From Sporosarcina sp. P2 (GTDB taxonomy: Bacteria > Bacillota > Bacilli > Bacillales_A > Planococcaceae): DNA of 64,000 nucleotides. The translations under genes and the position numbers were made by a program. Under the pieces are notes generated by a model. The model was not told the origin of the DNA. It searched no databases and was given only the letters and a program-made list of their open reading frames with translations. Where the stretch lies: positions 62,001 through 126,000 of the forward strand of contig NZ_PDYY01000002.1 of the NCBI RefSeq assembly GCF_002743255.1, written 5' to 3'. Below, piece after piece: positions 62,808 through 64,000 of this stretch. The stretch's first letter is position 1. Every line of letters begins with the position of its first letter.

Positions 62808-63046
62808 GCAAGTTCACTTTTCAATTCGTTTACACAGCCTGGAAAGAACCCTTCCTCAAAATAACCACGATGTTCTTTTATCACTATTTCGCATGGTGAA
62901 CACAAATAGTAGTTATAAAAATCACCCTCGAATACTCCTGAATTATTTATCGCCTTTTCACCTTTAGGAATCAAATCCTGGCATCCAAGGCATCGGTGGT
63001 CTTTCCGTGTCTTATTAACCTTCCTATGATTGTTGAAAGAACTCAT
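62804..63046 (-). CDS. Small zinc-finger-like prophage protein
   Basis: An 80-residue protein with CLGC and CSPC pairs (RKDHRCLGCQDLIPKG; YYLCSPCEIVI) that could bind zinc. The start is ATG at 63046 behind GAGGGGTG. Small treble-clef-like proteins like this are frequent in early phage modules. Confidence 0.65.
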   Translation of the reverse strand: MSSFNNHRKVNKTRKDHRCLGCQDLIPKGEKAINNSGVFEGDFYNYYLCSPCEIVIKEHRGYFEEGFFPGCVNELKSELA

Positions 63047-63057
63047 TACTACACCCC

Positions 63058-63291
63058 TCAATTCCCCCACAATCCAAACTTCCGCTGTTCAATCTCACCC
63101 TTCATCTCCTGATCCATAACGAGCAATGCCACACTCCGCCTGTTCGTTTTCAGCTCCTTGGCCAAGTCATTAATCGGCACACCGTCACTCCACCTCTCGC
63201 GAAAATGAAGTAACTCGCTTTCTTTCCACGTCCACTTGATTTCAATATCTTCCAGAATTAAGATTGTCGGTTCATTTCTTGCGCTGACCAT
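63058..63291 (-). CDS. Small HTH prophage protein
   Basis: A 77-residue protein with a probable helix-turn-helix (GVPINDLAKELKTNRRSVAL) after a tryptophan-rich lead (IEIKWTWKESELLHFRERW), like the Myb/SANT-type small phage regulators. The start is ATG at 63291 after GGAGGGAGC; a longer frame begins inside the next gene. Confidence 0.65.
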   Translation of the reverse strand: MVSARNEPTILILEDIEIKWTWKESELLHFRERWSDGVPINDLAKELKTNRRSVALLVMDQEMKGEIEQRKFGLWGN

Positions 63292-63466
63292 TTTGCTCCC
63301 TCCTAGCCACATTTTGCGCATACCGCAATTGCTGAAACATGTACGGGTCATCATAGTTGCCGCCTGATGATAGCCAGTCCGCTATGCGTTGGTGTAAGTC
63401 CTGTACTACCGATAACGGCAGTTGTTCTTGCAATTTATTAATTTCATAGATTGGATTTAGTTCCAT
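63272..63466 (-). CDS. DUF6877-like small prophage protein
   Basis: A 64-residue protein with IADWLSSGGNYDDPYMFQQL, then RYAQNVARRE, the pattern I associate with DUF6877 phage proteins. Overlaps the HTH gene by 20 bases. Confidence 0.6.
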   Translation of the reverse strand: MELNPIYEINKLQEQLPLSVVQDLHQRIADWLSSGGNYDDPYMFQQLRYAQNVARREQNGQRKK

Positions 63467-63554
63467 GATGTAACTCCTGTTGTCTATTTATTTTCGCTCG
63501 CTCTTTCCAGTCGGAATTTTTTGTAGTATCCTGACAAAAAAAGGAGTGTTTTAA

Positions 63555-63980
63555 ATGTTTGATTTCACACCCATCGAAGAGGAATTGAAGATTAAAATTG
63601 AAGCTCTGGATATGAAAATTGTTTATTTATATTATCTTGAAAAATACTCGATTAGAGAGGTTTCAAGAGAGCTAGGTTGCTCCACCCATGTAGTCAAAGA
63701 TGCTTTGGTTTATGGCGTTCGCAGTAAAAAGGAAGCCTGTGCATTAAGATCAACTGAAGAATTCAAAGCGAAAATGAGCAAGATAAACACCGGTGAAAAA
63801 CATCCAAAAGCAAAGCTTACTGAATCCGACGTAATCGCTATTCGCGATAAATTTTCAGAGCTGTTTAATCTTGGGATCTACACCAAAGCTCACATTTACC
63901 GGGGCTTAGCTGCTGAATATGACGTTAAAATTCCGACAATACTTTCCATCATTCAAAGGCGTAACTGGAAGCATATTTAA
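63555..63980 (+). CDS. HTH protein with NUMOD-like segment
   Basis: A 141-residue protein. Residues 15-50 look like a sigma-type HTH (YLEKYSIREVSRELGCSTHV); residues 65-90 (FKAKMSKINTGEKHPKAKLT) resemble the NUMOD DNA-binding segment of homing endonucleases; no nuclease motif is seen. AAGGAG lies 8 bases before the ATG. It runs opposite to the other small genes. Either a solitary DNA-binding cargo or the reduced form of a homing enzyme. Confidence 0.6.
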   Translation: MFDFTPIEEELKIKIEALDMKIVYLYYLEKYSIREVSRELGCSTHVVKDALVYGVRSKKEACALRSTEEFKAKMSKINTGEKHPKAKLTESDVIAIRDKFSELFNLGIYTKAHIYRGLAAEYDVKIPTILSIIQRRNWKHI

Positions 63981-64000
63981 CCCAAAACTTGCCACGTTTA

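Larger units (their letters stand above)
28060..64000. mobile_element. PBSX-like contractile-tail prophage, incomplete in window
   Basis: About 36 kb of prophage runs from the comGC junction off the right edge. Late genes all lie on the minus strand in the order terminase, portal, head, tail sheath and tube, tape measure, LysM and baseplate proteins, tail fibre, holin and amidase, matching PBSX/skin (xtm/xkd). Lysis genes are nearest the att site, so the integrase and repressor are expected past 64 kb. All core structural genes seen are full length, so the element may be inducible. Cargo genes in both orientations sit at the att end and at module borders. Confidence 0.92.

Noticed and set aside
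1-64000. tRNA or rRNA genes
   Set aside because: I saw no cloverleaf with GTTCRA-type T loops nor rRNA sequence; a tRNA scan would settle this.

Overview
The window looks like a chromosome segment of a low-to-moderate G+C, endospore-forming Bacillales, probably Planococcaceae near Sporosarcina; the genus is an inference from gene content and order, not a search. The backbone from 1 to about 28 kb follows the Bacillus subtilis order spoIIIA - efp - yqhT - aroQ - yqhR - yqhQ ... lipM - yqhL ... gcvPB-gcvPA-gcvT ... aroK - comG, with local insertions.

Region by region. 1-5.2 kb: a reduced spoIIIA operon (AE partial at the window edge, AD, AC; no AA or AB before efp), then efp, an Xaa-Pro-type peptidase, aroQ, yqhR and the divergent yqhQ. 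5.2-13.4 kb: a CstA-type transporter; a B12-dependent (class II) ribonucleotide reductase gene, nrdJ, cut into three exons by two group I introns, one with an HNH endonuclease, and preceded by an NrdR box; the lipoate-pathway octanoyltransferase lipM; a rhodanese-fold protein lacking its catalytic Cys; and a YjoB-like AAA ATPase. 13.4-21.6 kb: a small Spo0E-like phosphatase gene, two small hypotheticals, a preQ1-riboswitch-controlled queC-transporter-queF operon, a large clade-2 catalase and a hypothetical gene. 21.6-28.06 kb: the glycine-cleavage operon under a tandem glycine riboswitch, aroK, and the 3' part of the comG competence-pilus operon.

From about 28,060 to beyond the window end lies a PBSX-like, contractile-tailed (myovirus-type) prophage. 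Its DNA joins the chromosome inside comGC, so the surviving comGC piece lacks the prepilin-peptidase motif and the comG operon is split. Read from high to low coordinates, the minus strand carries early small genes, a late regulator, small and large terminase, portal, head, sheath, tube, a tail chaperone with a clear -1 frameshift site, tape measure, baseplate, receptor-binding region, holin and amidase. The integrase and early control region must lie beyond 64 kb.

Cargo genes not needed for a virion cluster at the att end and at module borders: a secreted ComEC-type metallo-beta-lactamase protein with its DUF3006 partner, a Panacea (DUF4065) gene overlapping a membrane-protein gene (candidate toxin-antitoxin or defence pair), a divergent pair of unknown membrane proteins, a bactofilin-like protein, a manganese catalase, and a YetF-like (DUF421) gene bracketed by two copies of a short hairpin cassette. 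The strongest leads for new biology are the competence-gene integration together with a ComEC-like cargo gene, the Panacea/membrane pair, the doubly intron-split nrdJ, and the reduced spoIIIA locus.
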